Positions 39,482 to 40,167 of a stretch of DNA of 40,167 bases are shown in pieces. The stretch spans positions 1-40,167 of the forward strand of contig JALEGK010000007.1 of NCBI GenBank assembly GCA_022763105.1. The letters are read 5' to 3'. Origin of the DNA: Rickettsiales bacterium (lineage in GTDB: Bacteria; Pseudomonadota; Alphaproteobacteria; Rickettsiales; UBA3002). Each line of letters opens with the position of its first letter. Positions within the stretch are counted from its first letter, which is position 1. Made by a program: the position numbers and the translations under genes. A model generated the notes under the pieces. The model was not told the origin of the DNA. It did not search any database and worked only from the letters and a program-made list of their open reading frames with translations.

Positions 39482-40167
39482 ATGAGTGTTAAGGTTGCAA
39501 TCCAGATGGATGATCCGGCATCGATTAACCCGATGACCGATTCGACCATGGTATTGGCGATGGAAGCGCAAAAGCGCCAATATCAGCTCTATTACTATTT
39601 GCCAGAATCATTATCTGCGGGAAGCGGCGCGATTGTTGCGCAGCCTGCTTACCCCATCCAATTTAATCATAGTGGCAGCGCGATTTACGAGGTCGGTGAG
39701 CCGCAAACCCTGAATTTAGCGGATATGGATGTGGTACTAATGCGCCAAGATCCACCATTTGATATGTCTTATATCACGACAACCTATCTGCTAGAGCGCC
39801 TGAAGGGCACGACGCTCGTGGTCAATGACCCGGAAACCATTCGCAATGCGTCTGAGAAATTATCGATTCTGCAATTCCCGGAATCCATCCCGCCAACACT
39901 TGTCACCCGCGATATGTCGCTGATTGATGCGTTTCGTTTTGAGCATAAAGATCTGATCGTGAAGCCATTATATGGCTATGGGGGTCGCTCTGTATTCCGC
40001 TTTGAAGCGCATGATTCAAACCTGAATACCTTGCTTGAAGAATGGTTCGCCAATTCACGTGAGCCGGTGATGCTGCAGCCTTATTTGAAAGAAGTGACCA
40101 GCCGCGATGTCCGCGTGATTATGATGAATGGCATTGTCAGCGCCGCTGTGGGCCGTATTCCGGCAGC
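39482..40167 (+). CDS. gshB: Glutathione synthetase, cut by the window end
   Basis: The first 228 codons of glutathione synthetase, an ATP-grasp enzyme that joins gamma-glutamylcysteine and glycine. The frame starts at the ATG at 39482 and is open to the last base. It begins VKVAIQMDDPASINPMTDST, the usual GshB start, and shows VVLMRQDPPFDMSYITTTY, VNDPETIRNASEKL, IVKPLYGYGGRSVFR and LQPYLKE before the edge. It is the last gene of the rsmI-yraN-BON-gshB run, the common alphaproteobacterial order. Confidence 0.97.
   Translation, partial: MSVKVAIQMDDPASINPMTDSTMVLAMEAQKRQYQLYYYLPESLSAGSGAIVAQPAYPIQFNHSGSAIYEVGEPQTLNLADMDVVLMRQDPPFDMSYITTTYLLERLKGTTLVVNDPETIRNASEKLSILQFPESIPPTLVTRDMSLIDAFRFEHKDLIVKPLYGYGGRSVFRFEAHDSNLNTLLEEWFANSREPVMLQPYLKEVTSRDVRVIMMNGIVSAAVGRIPA

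Overview
This window reads as a stretch of core chromosome from an alphaproteobacterium of moderate GC. The evidence is a circularly permuted (two-piece) tmRNA gene next to an alpha-type SspB, the gene string LppC-type lipoprotein / rsmI / yraN / BON lipoprotein / gshB, a DUF6111-like gene between glnD and the CCA-adding enzyme, and a short NrdA (about 597 aa). I cannot place it below class. There are no tRNA or rRNA genes, CRISPR arrays, insertion sequences or phage genes. Gene density is high. Only 4470-5074 and the tmRNA locus lack protein genes for more than 300 bases.

Left part (1-5074): an unknown gene cut by the window edge, a short PrmA-like methyltransferase, a free HPt phosphotransfer protein, then nrdA-nrdB on the minus strand. 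Two NrdR-box-like palindromes spaced exactly 31 bp lie upstream of nrdA. Beyond them is about 500 bp of non-coding DNA with DnaA-box-like words and a long inverted repeat.

Surface and secretion region (5075-14514): a Wzz-like polysaccharide co-polymerase; a type I secretion pair (membrane fusion protein and ABC ATPase) with its own promoter; a strong terminator; an 892-aa cysteine-free RTX/S-layer-like protein with a long leader; a Wzm-like polysaccharide ABC permease; and an EamA exporter. The layout resembles the Caulobacter rsaA-rsaDE S-layer locus, in which the S-layer is anchored to LPS. A second, smaller RTX protein at 22818-23864 shares a distinctive repeat motif with the large one and is probably a further substrate.

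Middle (14566-25746): glnD, DUF6111-like and cca in an overlapping operon; a Tat-exported PhoX phosphatase, an unknown small gene and a PhoB-type regulator; yciB; the small RTX gene; then the tmRNA gene followed directly by sspB, tadA and a 54-aa membrane protein. The most striking observation is the tmRNA tag. It is 22 residues long and looks like two fused degradation tags plus a four-residue extension that could have arisen from a lost stop codon. The gene next door encodes the adaptor that binds such tags.

Right part (25821-40167): ettA; the mlaA-mlaC lipid-transport genes; metF and a TRIC-family channel; motA-motB; a class I glutaminase-like hydrolase with rluB and rsmD; an unknown coiled-coil protein; hemW; an LppC/LpoA-type lipoprotein; and rsmI-yraN-BON lipoprotein-gshB, cut at the edge. 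Four convergent gene pairs in the window end in a shared 4-bp YTAG sequence, so that the two stop codons overlap on opposite strands.
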